Assembly: GCF_013393325.1 (NCBI RefSeq)
Contig: NZ_QJRC01000101.1
Span: 1-64,000 of the forward strand
From: Pseudomonas hunanensis
GTDB taxonomy: Bacteria; Pseudomonadota; Gammaproteobacteria; Pseudomonadales; Pseudomonadaceae
Direction of reading: 5' to 3'
DNA: 64,000 bases
Of this stretch, positions 17,467 to 26,671 are shown piece by piece (position 1 is the stretch's first letter; every line of letters starts with the position of its first letter). The notes under the pieces are model-generated. The model worked only from the letters and a program-made list of their open reading frames with translations, made no database searches and was not told where the DNA came from. The position numbers and the translations under genes are program-made.

Positions 17467-17494
17467 CCTGTTCCGGCGAGAACACCGGAACAGG
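17467..17494. terminator. Hairpin between the SDR gene and a convergent LysR gene
   Basis: CCTGTTCCGG, CGAGAACA, CCGGAACAGG. A perfect 10-bp stem between two convergent stops; it lacks a long T run, so its termination strength is uncertain. Confidence 0.6.
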
Positions 17495-17495
17495 T

Positions 17496-18380
17496 TCAAC
17501 CATTCCCAGCACCCAGACGCTGTTCCATCACCTCCAGAAAAGCCCGAGCAGCAGGCGTCGGGCTGCAGGACCACACGGCATACAGGTGCCGCACCGGCGC
17601 ATCCACCACCCGCGCCAGCGCCACACCTTCAAAGCCCTGGGCCACGCGCTCCGGCACCAAACCCACCGCCATGCCCCGCTGCACGAACTTCTCCACCAGG
17701 CGCACATGACCGATCTCGAACTGCACCCGACGCTGCAACCCCGCCGCCTGAAACGCCTCATCGGTCTGCCGTCGCGCTCCGGTGCCTTCAGGGAAGTCCA
17801 CCAGCACTTCGCCCGCCAGGTCAGCCAGCGCCAGCTGCCCCCTGCCCGCCAGCCGATGCCGCAACGGCAACAACGCCACCAGTTCCTCCCTGGCCAGCAA
17901 ACGGTGCTGCACGCCCTGCACTACCTCGCCCTGCCACAGGCCTATGAAGCCCACGTCCAGGCGCCGCTCGAGCACATCGGCGATCAGCAATTCACTCTTG
18001 GCCGTCAGCCAGCGTACATCCACGTCCGGGTAACGGTCGTGGAACACCGCCAACAGGTCGACCAGGTCCAGCGCGGTGAGCGAGCTGATTTCGCCAATCG
18101 CCAACCGCCCGCGTACCTGGCCGCAGGCCGCCGCCACGTCATCGGCAATGCGCCCAGCCGCTTCCACCGCCGGTCGGGCACTGAGCACAAAGGCCTCACC
18201 CGCCGGCGTCAGGCGCACCCGTCGCGAACTACGCTCGAACAGGCTCACGCCCAGCTGTGCCTCCAGCCGCGCCACCTGATGGCTGAGGGCCGACTGCACC
18301 ACATGGCAACGCTCGGCCGCGCGGGTAAAACTGCCTGTGTCGGCCACGGCAAGGGCGTATTCGAGCTGCTTGAGGTTCAT
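17496..18380 (-). CDS. LysR-family transcriptional regulator
   Basis: A 294-aa LTTR with HTH GSFTRAAERCHVVQSALSHQ (about 17-36) and an effector domain typical of the YbhD/CynR-like group. The start at 18380 (MNLKQLEYALAV) is the usual LTTR N-terminus. It lies divergent from the MFS gene at 18486 across about 105 bases, the classical arrangement for regulator and target. Confidence 0.9.
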   Translation of the reverse strand: MNLKQLEYALAVADTGSFTRAAERCHVVQSALSHQVARLEAQLGVSLFERSSRRVRLTPAGEAFVLSARPAVEAAGRIADDVAAACGQVRGRLAIGEISSLTALDLVDLLAVFHDRYPDVDVRWLTAKSELLIADVLERRLDVGFIGLWQGEVVQGVQHRLLAREELVALLPLRHRLAGRGQLALADLAGEVLVDFPEGTGARRQTDEAFQAAGLQRRVQFEIGHVRLVEKFVQRGMAVGLVPERVAQGFEGVALARVVDAPVRHLYAVWSCSPTPAARAFLEVMEQRLGAGNG

Positions 18381-18485
18381 CGATCTATCTGCTTTCAAGA
18401 TTGATAAGTTGAAAACTATACATTGGTGTCATGACACACACTTCCTGATAATCATCCCAACACTACCGCCCGCCACGAGAACCGC

Positions 18486-19673
18486 ATGCACACCCCCACT
18501 CTCAGCCGCGCCCTGATCCTGCTGATGGCTACTGCCACCGGCCTGGCCGTGGCCAGCAACTACTACGCCCAACCGCTGCTGCACAGCATCGCCCAGCAGT
18601 TTGGCTTGAGCACCGCCAGCGCCGGCAGCATCGTGATTGCCGCGCAGCTCAGCTATGGCGCCGGCCTGTTGCTGCTGGCACCGCTGGGCGACCTGTTCGA
18701 GCAGCGCCGGCTGATCACCGTGATGACCGTTATTTCCACCCTGGGCCTGGTCATCAGCGCCTGTGCGCCAAGCCTGCCCTGGCTGATCCTTGGCACAGCG
18801 CTGACCGGGCTGTTCTCGGTGGTGGCGCAGATCCTCGTGCCGATGGCCGCGACCCTGAGCGAGCCGCATCAGCGAGGGCGCGCGGTCGGCACGCTGATGA
18901 GCGGCCTGCTGCTGGGCATTCTGCTGGCGCGTACCGCTGCCGGCTTCATGGCCGAGTTGGGCGGCTGGCGCAGCATCTACGTGCTGGCCGCCGTGCTGAT
19001 GGCGATCACCGCCGTGGCGCTGTACCGCAGCCTGCCGCAACACCACAGCCATGCCGGGCTGAAGTACCCGGCGCTGATCGGCTCGGTGTTCCGCCTGTTT
19101 CTTGAAGAGCCGGTACTGCGCCTGCGCTCGTTGCTCGGCCTGCTGTCGTTCAGCCTGTTCGCGCTGTTCTGGACACCGCTGGCATTTTTGCTGGCTAAAG
19201 GCCCCTACCATTATTCGGATGCGGTTATCGGCCTGTTCGGCCTGGCCGGCGCAGCGGGTGCGTTGTCGGCCAATTGGGCCGGGCGCCTGGCCGACCGTGG
19301 CAAGGGCTCGCTGGGCACCACCGTCGGCCTGGTGGTGTTGCTGCTGGCGTGGCTGCCGCTGGGCTTCGCCGAGCAGTCGTTGCTGGCCTTGCTGCTGGGC
19401 GTGCTGATGCTCGACCTGGCGGTGCAACTGGTGCACGTGAGCAACCAGAATGCGGTGATCGCCCTGCGGCCCGAAGCGCGCACGCGGCTCAATGCCGGGT
19501 ACATCACCTGCTACTTCATTGGCGGGGCACTGGGGTCGTTGCTGGGTACACAGTTGTTCCAGCGCCAAGGCTGGATGGGCATTGTGGTCGCAGGGTTGGT
19601 CATTGGCGGGCTGGCGTTGTTGGCGTGGGGGCTGGCCGAGCGCAAGCGCAAGAAAACCCTGCCACTGGCATGA
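18486..19673 (+). CDS. MFS transporter
   Basis: A 395-aa major facilitator with 12 predicted membrane segments. It begins with the family pattern ASNYYAQPLLHSIAQQF and ends with a basic tail (ERKRKKTLP). Relatives are multidrug or small-molecule exporters; the substrate is not readable. The divergent LysR gene likely controls it. Confidence 0.88.
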   Translation: MHTPTLSRALILLMATATGLAVASNYYAQPLLHSIAQQFGLSTASAGSIVIAAQLSYGAGLLLLAPLGDLFEQRRLITVMTVISTLGLVISACAPSLPWLILGTALTGLFSVVAQILVPMAATLSEPHQRGRAVGTLMSGLLLGILLARTAAGFMAELGGWRSIYVLAAVLMAITAVALYRSLPQHHSHAGLKYPALIGSVFRLFLEEPVLRLRSLLGLLSFSLFALFWTPLAFLLAKGPYHYSDAVIGLFGLAGAAGALSANWAGRLADRGKGSLGTTVGLVVLLLAWLPLGFAEQSLLALLLGVLMLDLAVQLVHVSNQNAVIALRPEARTRLNAGYITCYFIGGALGSLLGTQLFQRQGWMGIVVAGLVIGGLALLAWGLAERKRKKTLPLA

Positions 19674-19797
19674 AACGTTTCAATCAGCCATGGCGACAAA
19701 GCACCGCACGACCCTCCGTCGCATGGCCGTTGACTTGCCTGCCTGGGCAGCGCTCAGTAGGCGCTGGAAAATGCCCTTTCCCTGACAGGACGACTTT

Positions 19798-20178
19798 ATG
19801 ACAAGACTCACGGTGCAATCCGGCGATTTCTTGCAAGGTGAAGGCGAGTATCGCAACGGATCGCTCACACTCAAGACGCCGCGCAGCCCCTCCCCCGGCG
19901 AGCGGATTTCCCTGGCCCGCATCAGCGACTTGCGGCTGGCCAGCCTGGAACCGAGCCGCAGCCTGGGCAGCGCCTTGGGCTGGGGCGTGGCCGGCGCCCT
20001 GGTGGCAGGGCCAGTGGGGCTGCTGGCCGGGCTGTGGCTGGGTGGCAAGGAAGAGGAAGCGACCTTCCTGGCCACCTTCAAGGATGGGCGAAAGCTCTTG
20101 GCCATCACCGATGGCAAGACCTGGTCGAAAATCGATGACAACTGGCGGCAGCACAAGCGGCCGACCGGTACAGGTTGA
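19798..20178 (+). CDS. Hypothetical protein with a glycine-rich hydrophobic centre
   Basis: I do not recognise a family for this 126-aa protein. A polar N-terminal half (residues 1-55) is followed by a Gly/Ala-rich hydrophobic hairpin (about 57-82, GWGVAGALVAGPVGLLAGLWLGG) and a basic C-terminal part with TFKDGRKLLAITDGKTW. The layout suggests a small membrane-associated protein. The start follows AGGACGAC. Confidence 0.75.
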   Translation: MTRLTVQSGDFLQGEGEYRNGSLTLKTPRSPSPGERISLARISDLRLASLEPSRSLGSALGWGVAGALVAGPVGLLAGLWLGGKEEEATFLATFKDGRKLLAITDGKTWSKIDDNWRQHKRPTGTG

Positions 20179-20208
20179 ATTTCGCGGGGCCCCGATCGTT
20201 CTCTGTTG

Positions 20209-20236
20209 AAGGCGGCTGTTAAGATGCCGCCTTTTT
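20209..20236 (+). terminator. Rho-independent terminator before the TonB receptor gene
   Basis: AAGGCGGC, TGTTAAGAT, GCCGCCTTTTT: a 7-bp GC stem with a T run, ending the upstream hypothetical gene. Confidence 0.85.
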
Positions 20237-20254
20237 CATGGTCGGAGCCCCCGC

Positions 20255-22387
20255 ATGCCCTCGCGTCACCCCCGCCTGCCCCTGAGCCTGCTCAGCCTGG
20301 GCCTGGCCCTGCAGTGCCAAAATGTGCTTGCCGAAGACAGCGTGGTGCTGGCCCCACTGCAGGTCTCCGACACCTACGCCAATGACGGCTACCAGGCACG
20401 CCAGGCCGCTGTGAGCGGCTTCCAGCCTGCGCCGTTGCTCGATACACCGGCCTCTGTCAGCGTGTTCAGCCAGCCACTGCTGGAAGACCGCCAGGTGCGC
20501 ATGCTCAGCGAGGTGCTGCAAAGCGACGCCTCGGTCGGCGAAAGCTATGCGCCCATCGGCTACTACGAGAACTTCAATGTACGCGGCTTCGAACTGAATG
20601 CCGCCAGCAGCTATCGCATCAATGGCCAGACCATCGCTGGCGAGCAGAACGTGGCCCTGGAGAACAAGCAACAGGTGGAGCTGCTCAAGGGCCTGTCCGG
20701 GCTGCAGAGCGGCGTTTCAGAACCGGGCGGCCTGATCAACTATGTGACCAAGCGCGCCGAAGAGGTACGCAGCCTTACGGTGTCGACCAACGAACAAGGC
20801 GAACGCTACCTGGCCACCGACCTGGGCGGTTGGTTCGGCAGCGAAAAGCAGTTCGGCCTGCGCGCCAACCTGGCCCACGAAGATATCCGCTCCTACGTCG
20901 ACCACGCCGACGGCAAGCGCGACTTCGCTTCGTTGGCATTCGACTGGCAGATCAACCCAGATGCCACCCTGCAGCTGGATGCCGAGTACCAGCACCGCGA
21001 ACAACGCTCGGTGCCGGGTTACCAACTGCTCGGCGGCACGCAAGTGCCCCATGGCATCGACCCGGATGATCGCCTGGCCTACCAGCACTGGGCAAAGCCT
21101 GTGCAAAGCGACTCGCTGAACCTTGGCGGGCGCTTCGAGTACCGTTTCGACGAGGCCTGGACCGGCACCTTGAGCGCCTCGCGCAGCAGGGTGGTGATCG
21201 ACGACTACAGCGCGTTTGCCTGGGGCTCGAGCGAAGGCGCGTTTTTCGGCAGTAATGGTGACTATGACATCTACGACTTCCGCAGCCCCGACGACACCCG
21301 CCGCACCGACGAGGCGCAGGCCATGCTCAACGGGCGGTTCGATGCGCTGGGTGTGGGGCATGAGTTGACCATGGGTGCCAGCGCGCAGCGGCGCACACTG
21401 GATCAGCGGCCCAGCTATATGGAATGGGTAGGCACAGGCAACATCCATATCGGTGCGCCCGCCTTTGACCCCTCCGACAATCCCATCAAGTCTAGCGAGC
21501 GCCGCCTCGATAGCCGCCAGTACGGCCTGTTCATCAGCGACCGGATCAGCTTCAACGAACAATGGCAGACCGTGCTGGGCGCCCGAGAAGTGCGCCTGGA
21601 TGAAAAGACCTGGGACGAAAACGGCCTTGCCGGGCGCCACACCCGTCAATACGAGCTGCTGCCCAACGCCGCGATCATCTTCAAACCGCAGCCCAATACC
21701 ACGGTATATGCCAGCTACGCCAAAGGCCTGTCAGCGGGCGGTACTGCCCCCTGGTTCGCCGAGAACACGTTCGAGATCCTTGCGCCGACAACCTCCCACC
21801 AGCTGGAACTGGGCCTCAAGCACGACTGGCAGGGCCTGAGTTTCAGTGCCGCGCTGTTCCAGATCCGCCAGGCTTACCAGTACGCGCGCCCTGACGGTGC
21901 CGGCCACTTCACTTACGTGCAGCAAGGCCAGCAAAAAAACACCGGCCTGGAACTGGGCGCCAGCGGCTGGGTGACCTCGAACTTGCAGCTGCAGGCCAGC
22001 GCAGCCGCCATTCGCGCACGGGTGCAGAACAGCGGTACCGAGGCTTATGAAGGGCACCAGGCGATCAACGTGCCAAAATTCCGAGCAGCGATGCACGCGG
22101 AATATTCGCTGCCGGTTCCGGGGCTGGCGCTGTTGGGCGGGGCGCGGTACAGCGCCAGCAAGTACGCGAGCCAGGCGGGGAATGTGGAGGTTGGCGGGTA
22201 TACCGTGTTCGATCTCGGCAGCCGCTACCGTACCCGCATTGGTGGGTATGACACGGTGCTGCGATTGACCGTGGATAACGTGTTCGACAAGCGCTATTGG
22301 CGCGATGTGGGGGATTATCTGGGGGATAACTACCTGTTCCAGGGCGCGCCACGTACCGCCCGGCTTTCGGCTTCGGTCAGTTTCTAA
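20255..22387 (+). CDS. TonB-dependent siderophore receptor
   Basis: A 710-aa outer-membrane receptor. A signal peptide (about 1-26, ending VLAED) leads to an N-terminal plug domain (about 45-165, with NVRGFELNAASSYRINGQ) and a beta-barrel ending in the classical C-terminal phenylalanine (SASVSF). Related proteins take up ferric hydroxamate-type siderophores. No N-terminal signalling domain is present, so it is not of the FecA transducer type. No Fur box or sigma/anti-sigma pair was found next to it, and it stands alone. Confidence 0.93.
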   Translation: MPSRHPRLPLSLLSLGLALQCQNVLAEDSVVLAPLQVSDTYANDGYQARQAAVSGFQPAPLLDTPASVSVFSQPLLEDRQVRMLSEVLQSDASVGESYAPIGYYENFNVRGFELNAASSYRINGQTIAGEQNVALENKQQVELLKGLSGLQSGVSEPGGLINYVTKRAEEVRSLTVSTNEQGERYLATDLGGWFGSEKQFGLRANLAHEDIRSYVDHADGKRDFASLAFDWQINPDATLQLDAEYQHREQRSVPGYQLLGGTQVPHGIDPDDRLAYQHWAKPVQSDSLNLGGRFEYRFDEAWTGTLSASRSRVVIDDYSAFAWGSSEGAFFGSNGDYDIYDFRSPDDTRRTDEAQAMLNGRFDALGVGHELTMGASAQRRTLDQRPSYMEWVGTGNIHIGAPAFDPSDNPIKSSERRLDSRQYGLFISDRISFNEQWQTVLGAREVRLDEKTWDENGLAGRHTRQYELLPNAAIIFKPQPNTTVYASYAKGLSAGGTAPWFAENTFEILAPTTSHQLELGLKHDWQGLSFSAALFQIRQAYQYARPDGAGHFTYVQQGQQKNTGLELGASGWVTSNLQLQASAAAIRARVQNSGTEAYEGHQAINVPKFRAAMHAEYSLPVPGLALLGGARYSASKYASQAGNVEVGGYTVFDLGSRYRTRIGGYDTVLRLTVDNVFDKRYWRDVGDYLGDNYLFQGAPRTARLSASVSF

Positions 22388-22430
22388 GCTTTTGGGGCTG
22401 CTTTGCGGCCCACTCTGAAATTGACGCGAT

Positions 22431-22475
22431 CCCTGTGGGAGCGGCCTTGTGTCGCGATGGGCTGCGCAGCAGCCC
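22431..22475. repeat. REP element
   Basis: CCTGTGGGAGCGGCCTTGTG followed by the inner palindrome GGGCTGCGCAGCAGCCC. A single copy of the type described at 5023-5163, here between the TonB receptor gene and tRNA-Ser. Confidence 0.85.
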
Positions 22476-22491
22476 TAATGGCCCTGAAAAC

Positions 22492-22523
22492 AAAAAGCCC
22501 CCGAGCTTTTCAGCGCGGGGGCT
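22492..22523 (-). terminator. Terminator of tRNA-Ser
   Basis: On the - strand the stem AGCCCCC / GGGGGCT, with a loop containing GAAAAG, is followed by TTTTTG, directly downstream of the tRNA. Confidence 0.85.
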
Positions 22524-22535
22524 CTTCGTAGAATG

Positions 22536-22625
22536 TGGCGGTGAAGAAGGGATTTGAACCCTTGATACGATTTCTCGTATACACACTTTCCAGGCGTGCT
22601 CCTTCGACCACTCGGACACTTCACC
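22536..22625 (-). tRNA. tRNA-Ser, anticodon GGA
   Basis: The - strand folds as a class II tRNA of 90 nt with encoded CCA. The acceptor arm GGTGAAG pairs with CTTCACC, followed by discriminator G and CCA. The anticodon loop reads CTGGAAA (anticodon GGA, for UCC/UCU). A long variable arm (TACGAG / CTCGTA type) is present and the T loop is GGTTCAAATCC. The long variable arm supports serine. No integrase or att repeat was seen beside it. Confidence 0.97.
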
Positions 22626-22823
22626 GTTTCTCTTCAAGCCGTGCGGCCCGTCGAGGTGCGCTAATTTAGTGAAAGACATTCCCTTTGGCAAGCACTTTTT
22701 TCAAATTTTTCATGTATTTGCATTTGAGGCGCGGTGAACGCTGACCGACCAGTCAGCCTTGCTGCTTTACCTGGCCTCTGGCGCTGGGTAACGTCGTCGC
22801 CACGCCAACAAAAGGACTCTGCC

Positions 22824-23513
22824 ATGAGCGAGCTGATTACCTACCACGCCGAAGACGGCATCGCCACCCTGACCCTGAACAACGGCAAGGTCAACGCCAT
22901 CTCGCCGGACGTCATCACTGCCTTCAACGCAGCGCTGGACCGCGCCACCGAAGAGCGTGCGGTGGTGATCATCACCGGGCAGCCGGGCATTCTGTCAGGC
23001 GGTTACGACCTCAAGGTGATGACCAGCGGGCCGAAAGAGGCCATCGGCCTGGTCACTGCCGGCTCCACCCTGGCCCGCCGCTTGCTGTCGCACCCGTTCC
23101 CAGTCGTGGTCGCCTGCCCAGGCAATGCCGTGGCCAAAGGTGCCTTCCTGCTGCTGTCAGCCGACTACCGCATTGGCGTGGAAGGCCCCTACAAGGTGTG
23201 CCTGAACGAAGTGCAGATCGGCATGACCATGCACCATGCTGGCATTGAACTGGCTCGCGACCGCCTGCGCCGCTCGGCCTTCCACCGCTCGGTGATCAAT
23301 GCCGAAGTGTTTGACCCACAGGGTGCGGTGGATGCCGGCTTCCTCGACAAGGTCGTGCCGGCCGAGCAGTTGCAGGACGCGGCGTTGGCCGCCGCGCGGG
23401 AACTGAAGAAGCTGAACATGCTGGCGCACAAGAACACCAAGCTGAAAGTGCGCAAAGGGCTGCTGGAGGCGCTGGACAAGGCAATCGAGCTGGACCAGCA
23501 CCATATGGGCTGA
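22824..23513 (+). CDS. Crotonase/enoyl-CoA hydratase-family protein
   Basis: A 229-aa crotonase-fold protein, shorter than typical hydratases (about 255-260 aa). It starts MSELITYHAEDGIATLTLNN, and the oxyanion-hole regions are GQPGILSGGYDL (about 56-67) and NAVAKGAFLLLSADYRIG. The usual acidic catalytic residues are not obvious, so hydratase, isomerase or thioesterase activity cannot be chosen. The ATG at 22824 is preferred over an in-frame start at 22734. Confidence 0.87.
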   Translation: MSELITYHAEDGIATLTLNNGKVNAISPDVITAFNAALDRATEERAVVIITGQPGILSGGYDLKVMTSGPKEAIGLVTAGSTLARRLLSHPFPVVVACPGNAVAKGAFLLLSADYRIGVEGPYKVCLNEVQIGMTMHHAGIELARDRLRRSAFHRSVINAEVFDPQGAVDAGFLDKVVPAEQLQDAALAAARELKKLNMLAHKNTKLKVRKGLLEALDKAIELDQHHMG

Positions 23514-23520
23514 CCGCACC

Positions 23521-23554
23521 GGCCCCTTTCGCGGGTAAACCCGCGAAAGGGGCC
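23521..23554. repeat. Perfect palindrome after the crotonase gene
   Basis: GGCCCCTTTCGCGGG, TAAA, CCCGCGAAAGGGGCC. Same family as the palindrome at 8613. It may stop transcription or act as a REP-like element. Confidence 0.8.
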
Positions 23555-23624
23555 TACGCCAAGGTTTGCCCCAGCCAGTGCACATCCGTACACTCCCCGG
23601 CGACTGTCTGGTGTGAGCCGTACC

Positions 23625-24338
23625 ATGCTTTATTCATTGCGCATGCTTTTGCTGGCGCTGCATTTTCTTGCCGTTGGCGCCGTGGGCCTGCTCATTGGCC
23701 TGTGCCGCCCGTTCAACCCCGACAACAGCCGCCTGTTCGCCCACCTCTACAGCTTGCCGGCCACCTGGCTGATGCGCATCAAGGTCAAGGCTGAGGTCGG
23801 CCCGCTGTGGGACCAACCGCCCGGCTGTGTGATCGTTGCCAACCACCAGTCCAACTTCGACCTGTTCGTACTGGGCCAGGTGGTGCCGCAACGCACCGTG
23901 GCCATCGGCAAGAAAAGCCTGGGCTGGATCCCGCTGTTCGGCCAGCTGTTCTGGCTGGGCGGCAACGTGCTGATAGACCGCAAGAATGCCTACCAGGCAC
24001 GCAAGGCCATGCAGAAAACCACCCGTGTACTGCAGAACGACACCTCGATCTGGATTTTCCCCGAAGGCACCCGCAATGCCGGTGAGCGTTTGCTGGCGTT
24101 CAAGAAAGGCGCGTTTCACATGGCCATCGAGGCCGGTGTGCCGATCGTGCCGGTATGCGTCAGCCGCTATGCCGGGCGCCTGAGCCTGAACAGCTGGCAC
24201 CCACGCACGGTGATCGTGCGCTCGCTGCCACCGATTGCCACGGCGGGCATGACCCTGCAGGACCTGCCGCAACTGATCGAGCAGTGTCGGGGGCAGATGC
24301 AGCAGTGCATTGACCGCATGGAAAACGAGCTGGCCTGA
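23625..24338 (+). CDS. plsC: 1-acyl-sn-glycerol-3-phosphate acyltransferase
   Basis: It acylates lysophosphatidic acid to phosphatidic acid at the inner membrane. The 237-aa protein has an N-terminal membrane segment (about 5-28), the HX4D motif at H74-D79 (NHQSNFD), the lysophosphatidic-acid-binding FPEGTRN at about 145-151 and a later IVPV strand. The ATG at 23625 is chosen; a GTG at 23613 is in frame. Pseudomonads usually have several PlsC paralogues, so this may be a secondary copy. Confidence 0.92.
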   Translation: MLYSLRMLLLALHFLAVGAVGLLIGLCRPFNPDNSRLFAHLYSLPATWLMRIKVKAEVGPLWDQPPGCVIVANHQSNFDLFVLGQVVPQRTVAIGKKSLGWIPLFGQLFWLGGNVLIDRKNAYQARKAMQKTTRVLQNDTSIWIFPEGTRNAGERLLAFKKGAFHMAIEAGVPIVPVCVSRYAGRLSLNSWHPRTVIVRSLPPIATAGMTLQDLPQLIEQCRGQMQQCIDRMENELA

Positions 24339-24406
24339 TCCGGGTTGCTCTTGAGCCGGGTACAGACCAAGCTGTACCCGTGTTCAACCGGAATAAGCGG
24401 ACAACC

Positions 24407-25378
24407 ATGGGGCGAGTCGTGGCATCGGCGGTGTACAGCGCCGGCAGAAAGGTCACCAACATCAGCATCGACGAAGGCAGCGAGTGGGCCCGCAAGCCGG
24501 GGCATTTCGTGTGGATCGGCCTGGAAGAGCCCAACGCCGAGGAACTGGCCAACTTGCAGTGCCAGTTCAACCTGCACGAACTGGCCATCGAAGATGCCCT
24601 GGAAAAGCACAGCCGGCCCAAGCTTGAAACCTTCGGCGACGCGCTGTTCATCGTCACCTATTCGCCAGTGCGCCACGAGGGCAAGCTGGAGTTCATCGAA
24701 ACCCATATCTTCGCTGGCAACGGCTATATCATCACCTGCCGCAACGGCCACTCCAAATCCTACGCCATGGTTCGCCAGCGCTGCGAGGCGCGGCCATTGC
24801 TGCTGGAGCATGGCGAAGACTTCGTGCTGTATGCCCTGCTCGACTTCGTGACCGAGAACTACCAGCCGGTCAGCGAGGCCATTCATGGCGAGATCGAAGA
24901 GCTGGAGCAAAGCGTGCTGGGTGGTTCGCTGCAAGAGGATGACATCCGTCGCCTGCACAGCCTGCGCCGCGATATCCTGCGCCTGCGCCGCTACGTGGCA
25001 CCGATGGTGGAAGTGAGCGAAGAACTGCAGCGGCTGAACTTCCCATTCATCGACAAGAACATGCGCCCGTACTTCCGTGATGTGCAGATCCATGTGACGC
25101 GGCAGATGGAGGACCTGGCCGGCATCCGCGACATCGCCAGCCAGACCATCGAGATCGGCATGCTGCTGGAGTCGTCACGGCAGAGCATCGTGCAGCGCAA
25201 GTTCGCAGCCTGGGCGGCGATCCTGGCGTTCCCCACGGCCATTGCCGGGGTTTACGGAATGAACTTCCAGAATATGCCGGAGCTGAGCTGGCACTATGGG
25301 TACTTTGCGGTGCTAGGGGTGATAGCGGCGGGGTGCACAGGGTTGTATGCCAGTTTCAAGAAGTCGGGCTGGCTTTGA
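24407..25378 (+). CDS. CorA-family divalent cation transporter
   Basis: A homopentameric Mg2+/Co2+ channel family protein of 323 aa. A cytoplasmic alpha/beta funnel (1-240) and long helix precede two C-terminal membrane helices, with the selectivity motif YGMN (about 281-284) and the periplasmic loop FQNMPELSW. The ATG at 24407 (MGRVVASAVYSAGRKV) is chosen over a GTG at 24380. A hairpin terminator follows at 25386. Confidence 0.93.
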   Translation: MGRVVASAVYSAGRKVTNISIDEGSEWARKPGHFVWIGLEEPNAEELANLQCQFNLHELAIEDALEKHSRPKLETFGDALFIVTYSPVRHEGKLEFIETHIFAGNGYIITCRNGHSKSYAMVRQRCEARPLLLEHGEDFVLYALLDFVTENYQPVSEAIHGEIEELEQSVLGGSLQEDDIRRLHSLRRDILRLRRYVAPMVEVSEELQRLNFPFIDKNMRPYFRDVQIHVTRQMEDLAGIRDIASQTIEIGMLLESSRQSIVQRKFAAWAAILAFPTAIAGVYGMNFQNMPELSWHYGYFAVLGVIAAGCTGLYASFKKSGWL

Positions 25379-25385
25379 AATTGTC

Positions 25386-25404
25386 GGGGCCGCGTCGCGG
25401 CCCC
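25386..25404 (+). terminator. Hairpin after the CorA gene
   Basis: GGGGCCGC, GTC, GCGGCCCC followed by TTTG. A strong GC stem with a short T run, between convergent genes. Confidence 0.6.
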
Positions 25405-25411
25405 TTTGCCA

Positions 25412-26143
25412 TCATGCAGCGGTATCTTTGCTCGCCGGCTGCTGGATAAAGCGCAGCATCCACTCCCCCACCAGGTCGCCATGGTGCTCGGTGGCCAGGC
25501 TGGCCACAGCCTTGTGGTACACCTCGTCACCCAGGTAGTCCTGGCGCGCATCGAGCAGCGCGCGGGAGTAGTCATGCACGAACTCCGGGTGGCCCTGGAA
25601 GCACAGCACCTGGTCGCGAATGTGGTACGCCGCGTTCGGGCAGAAATCGCTGGAGGCAATCACCGTCGCGCCTTCCGGCAGCTCGGTCACCTGGTCCTGG
25701 TGGCTGATCAGCAAGGTCAGCTCCGACACCTCCGGGTCCATCCACGGCGCATGCGCCGCCAGCGAGTAGCGATGGATGCCCACGCCCCAGCCTTTCTCGG
25801 CCCGCTCGGCCTTGCCACCCAGGGTCAAGGCCAGCAATTGATGGCCAAAACACACACCCAGCAGCTTCTCACCGCGCTCGTACAACTTGAGCAGGTAGGC
25901 CTTGAGGGTTTGGATCCACGGGTCGGTTCCGAACGAATCGGCTTTGCTGCCCGTCACAAGGTAGGCATCGAACACTTCGTTGTCGGCGGGGTAGTCGCCG
26001 TTCATCACGTTATACACACGGAATTCGGCGGCGATCGGCTGACGCGAGAAGAGCTGCTCGAACATCCTGCCGTAGCCCTGATACTGCGCGGTCAACTCCG
26101 GTCGCAGGACATCGGTTTCAAGGATGCAGACGCGTAACGACAT
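25412..26143 (-). CDS. Class I glutamine amidotransferase-like protein
   Basis: A stand-alone 243-aa amidotransferase resembling the GuaA glutaminase domain or gamma-glutamyl hydrolases. The triad is C98 (LGVCFGHQL), H185 and E187 (CFQGHPEF). There is no synthetase partner nearby, so it may act on gamma-glutamyl compounds. The start at 26143 (MSLRVCILETDVLRPE) is chosen over an in-frame start at 26212. Confidence 0.88.
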   Translation of the reverse strand: MSLRVCILETDVLRPELTAQYQGYGRMFEQLFSRQPIAAEFRVYNVMNGDYPADNEVFDAYLVTGSKADSFGTDPWIQTLKAYLLKLYERGEKLLGVCFGHQLLALTLGGKAERAEKGWGVGIHRYSLAAHAPWMDPEVSELTLLISHQDQVTELPEGATVIASSDFCPNAAYHIRDQVLCFQGHPEFVHDYSRALLDARQDYLGDEVYHKAVASLATEHHGDLVGEWMLRFIQQPASKDTAA

Positions 26144-26509
26144 AGGGGTAGTCCTGAACGACATGGGTGGGAATCTGCTGTAGAGACTGACGCGAAAGGC
26201 ACGTACAAGCAAGTAGGCTGCACTGACGAACGGTCACATTTCGTCGGTGCGCCGCTGGCACTTGCGCCACCGTCTAGCCAGAGCATGCCAGCCAGCTGGC
26301 ACATGGCCTCATAGCAAAACGAAATCATTGAATCTGGCCATTAGAACAAAGGGTTCTCAAACATGGATGACGCACACCCTACTGTTGGTTGTATATCCAC
26401 GTTCAAGAGGCAAGCAGTTCAGGCGCCACACTACGCTACTGCGATCGACCCGAAACGCGACAAGGAAGCCAACGGGTATTCAGGAATAACAACAAGAAGG
26501 CGGTCCGCC
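26144..26509. other. Intergenic region upstream of the amidotransferase and a small peptide gene
   Basis: About 366 bases without a convincing gene. An in-frame ATG at 26363 could extend the 31-aa peptide at 26510 to 80 aa, but the added residues look unlike a protein and lack a good ribosome site. The promoters for the two divergent genes should lie here; I could not fix their positions. Confidence 0.5.
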
Positions 26510-26605
26510 ATGTTCAGACAATCGAAACTTCGCCAAGCTGGGCTTATTCTCTTCGCCACGACTTTGCTGCTGATCCTGCCGAACCTCACACGTTTGTTCG
26601 GCTGA
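26510..26605 (+). CDS. Small hydrophobic peptide, 31 aa
   Basis: A 31-residue peptide (MFRQSKLRQAG then a hydrophobic stretch) with one membrane segment at about 10-24 and a basic N-terminus, so it should sit in the inner membrane with the N-terminus inside. AGAAGGCGG lies 6-14 bases before the ATG. Such small membrane peptides are usually missed by gene callers. Function unknown. Gene-like because of start, ribosome site, membrane character and its own stop. Confidence 0.6.
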   Translation: MFRQSKLRQAGLILFATTLLLILPNLTRLFG

Positions 26606-26671
26606 GTGCAGCGGTGGCGGCAATGGCCAGCGCACAGGTAACCTGCTGACCTCGATGGTCGGAGATTACCC

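Noticed and set aside
20178..20255. Fur box before the TonB receptor
   Set aside because: No GATAATGATAATCATTATC-like sequence in the short upstream region, so iron control is not claimed.
22536..22700. Integration site at tRNA-Ser
   Set aside because: No integrase gene and no repeat of the tRNA 3' end were found in the window.
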